Part shown: piece by piece, positions 62,830 to 64,000 of the stretch
Layout: each line of letters starts with the position of its first letter
How positions within the stretch are numbered: the first letter of the stretch is position 1
Assembly: GCF_018070575.1 (NCBI RefSeq)
Contig: NZ_JAGPXN010000001.1
Span: forward strand, 620,001 to 684,000
DNA: 64,000 nt
Reading direction: 5' to 3'
Origin: Micromonospora sp. C31
Lineage (GTDB): Bacteria > Actinomycetota > Actinomycetes > Mycobacteriales > Micromonosporaceae
Translations under genes and position numbers: made by a program
The notes under the pieces: generated by a model
What the model saw: the letters and a program-made list of their open reading frames with translations, nothing else
What the model was told of the DNA's origin: nothing
Database searches by the model: none

Positions 62830-64000
62830 CCCACCGTCTCCCTCATGTCACCCGTTCTACCGCGCTCCGGTCCCCCGTCGGGCCCGTCCGTGGTCTCCGT
62901 CTCGTCGTCGCGTCCGCCGGCCTGCGCCGGAGTGCCGCCCGTCCCGGCCTCGGCGGCGGGCTCGTCGCCGTCCCCGGTCGTGGGCTCGCCGGTCGCCGCC
63001 TCGTCCGCCGCGGAGGTTGCCGCCTCGACGTCCTCGGGCAGCGCCGGAAGGGTGAAGCGGATCGCGGTGCCCTCCTCGGTGCCGGTGTCCACCCAGACCC
63101 GGCCACCGTGGTATTCCACGATCTTCTTGACGATCGCCAGCCCGATCCCGGTGCCCGGGTACGCGTCCTTGGCGTGCAGCCGCTGGAAGATGACGAAGAT
63201 CTTGTCGGCGAACTCCGGCTCGATCCCGATGCCGTTGTCCTGGCAGCTGATCTCCCACTCGTCGCCCACGAGGCGGGCCGACACGTGCACCTTCGGGGAC
63301 ACGTCGGGGCGGCGGAACTTCACCGAGTTGCTCACCAGGTTGGCCAGCAGGTTGGTCAGCAACGGCTCCTCGCCGCGGATGACCGGCAGCTCGCCCCAGG
63401 TCAGCTCCGCGTCGGCGTACTGCCGGGCCGCCTCGGTCTGGCCCGCCACGTCGCCCATGACCTCGTTCATGTCGACCTCGGTGAAGCCGGTGGTGAGCCG
63501 GCCGATCCGGGAGAAGGCGAGCAGGTCGTTGATCAGGCGCTGCATCCGCTGCGCGCCGTCGACCGCGAACGCGATGTACTGGTCGGCCCGCTCGTCCAAC
63601 TGCCCCGCGTAGCGGCGCTGCAGGAGCTGGCAGAAGCTGGCCACCTTGCGCAGCGGCTCCTGGAGGTCGTGCGAGGCGACGTACGCGAACTGCTCCAGGT
63701 CACGGTTGGACCGGGTGAGTTCCTCGGCCTGCTTCTGCAGCTGGCTGTTGACCCACTCGATGCGCTCCCGGGCCTCCCGTACCTCGGCCAGGTCCTTGGC
63801 GATCTTGCGCCGCATCGCGTCCACGTCCTCGGCGAGCCGGAGGAACTCGGGTGGGCCGGTGCCGGCGATGCCGTGCTGGTAGTCGCCCTCGGCCACCTCG
63901 CGGACCTGGTCGGCGAGGCCGGTCAGCGGACGGATCACCATCTTGTCCAGGGAGACCAACAGCATGCTGCCGGCGACCACCACCACCGCGACGGCGATGA
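62826..64000 (-). CDS. Sensor histidine kinase, C-terminal part (runs off the window)
   Basis: The visible 390 residues start within a membrane helix ([14 protein letters not shown]). A HAMP domain ([26 protein letters not shown]) follows, then a signalling coiled coil. The HisKA domain has the phosphorylated His in [20 protein letters not shown]. The HATPase_c domain has N ([12 protein letters not shown]), G1 ([12 protein letters not shown]), F (IFVIFQRLH) and G2 ([12 protein letters not shown]) boxes. A Glu/Gly/Thr-rich tail ends the protein. The sensory part lies beyond the right edge. It belongs to the Cph1-like group with the adjacent Rcp1-like regulator as partner. Confidence 0.93.
   Translation of the reverse strand, partial: IAVAVVVVAGSMLLVSLDKMVIRPLTGLADQVREVAEGDYQHGIAGTGPPEFLRLAEDVDAMRRKIAKDLAEVREARERIEWVNSQLQKQAEELTRSNRDLEQFAYVASHDLQEPLRKVASFCQLLQRRYAGQLDERADQYIAFAVDGAQRMQRLINDLLAFSRIGRLTTGFTEVDMNEVMGDVAGQTEAARQYADAELTWGELPVIRGEEPLLTNLLANLVSNSVKFRRPDVSPKVHVSARLVGDEWEISCQDNGIGIEPEFADKIFVIFQRLHAKDAYPGTGIGLAIVKKIVEYHGGRVWVDTGTEEGTAIRFTLPALPEDVEAATSAADEAATGEPTTGDGDEPAAEAGTGGTPAQAGGRDDETETTDGPDGGPERGRTGDMRETVG

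Overview
The window is very GC-rich and densely coded, with GTG/TTG starts and actinobacterial hallmark families: DUF3107 next to a FasR-type TetR regulator, DUF3152 proteases, MoeZ, a GntR/DivIVA pair and a eukaryote-like Ser/Thr kinase. Two copies of a 52-bp interspersed repeat and a 62-bp hairpin repeat resemble elements I associate from memory with Micromonospora and relatives, so a Micromonosporaceae chromosome is my best guess (inference).

Layout. 1-2450: accessory DNA (partial ORF, GNAT acetyltransferase, frameshifted integrase relic, lower-GC membrane-anchored orphan) abutting the 3' end of tRNA-Tyr. 2.7-5.7 kb: core housekeeping (YajQ, a 31-aa membrane microprotein, an MFS transporter, HtpX). 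5.8-20.0 kb: a partial, split respiratory complex I in three leftward units, nuoIJKLMN, nuoCH and nuoB. It lacks nuoA, D, E, F and G and is separated by Uma2, SnoaL-like, glutathione-transferase, sugar dehydrogenase and DUF2252 genes. 20.2-23.6 kb: an apparent leftward operon of alkyltransferase-like protein, MFS transporter and PLP decarboxylase. 23.7-26.1 kb: proBA, with a 52-bp repeat between the genes.

26.2-38.2 kb: a conserved actinobacterial block (toroid protein, MoeZ, two DUF3152 metalloproteases, alpha/beta hydrolase, 1,020-aa disordered protein, FasR-like regulator, DUF3107, ferritin-like protein, RhlE helicase) whose order recalls M. tuberculosis Rv3204-Rv3211. 38.4-47.2 kb: a methyltransferase, membrane and regulatory proteins, a His-rich envelope protein, a RecQ-phosphoribosyltransferase fusion, a lipoprotein, and a serine hydrolase divergent from a sigma-4-like regulator across a striking double-palindrome operator region. 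47.4-52.1 kb: a complete livKGFHM ABC importer operon. 52.5-53.7 kb: a small regulatory and repeat-rich patch (DivIVA, GntR, hairpins). 53.7-64.0 kb: glycerophosphodiesterase, a TrkH/TrkA potassium system, a Ser/Thr kinase with a CBM2-like ectodomain and poly-Asp tail, an MFS-spermidine synthase fusion, a secreted coiled-coil protein, and an overlapping sensor kinase / response regulator / inositol-phosphatase operon running off the right edge.

Most of the window is ordinary chromosomal core. The parts most worth following up are the split complex I with Pro/Ala-tailed subunits, the operator region at 46.70-46.75 kb, the CBM2/poly-Asp kinase, the FasR-linked block and the interspersed repeats. 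No CRISPR array, intact prophage or biosynthetic megacluster is visible.
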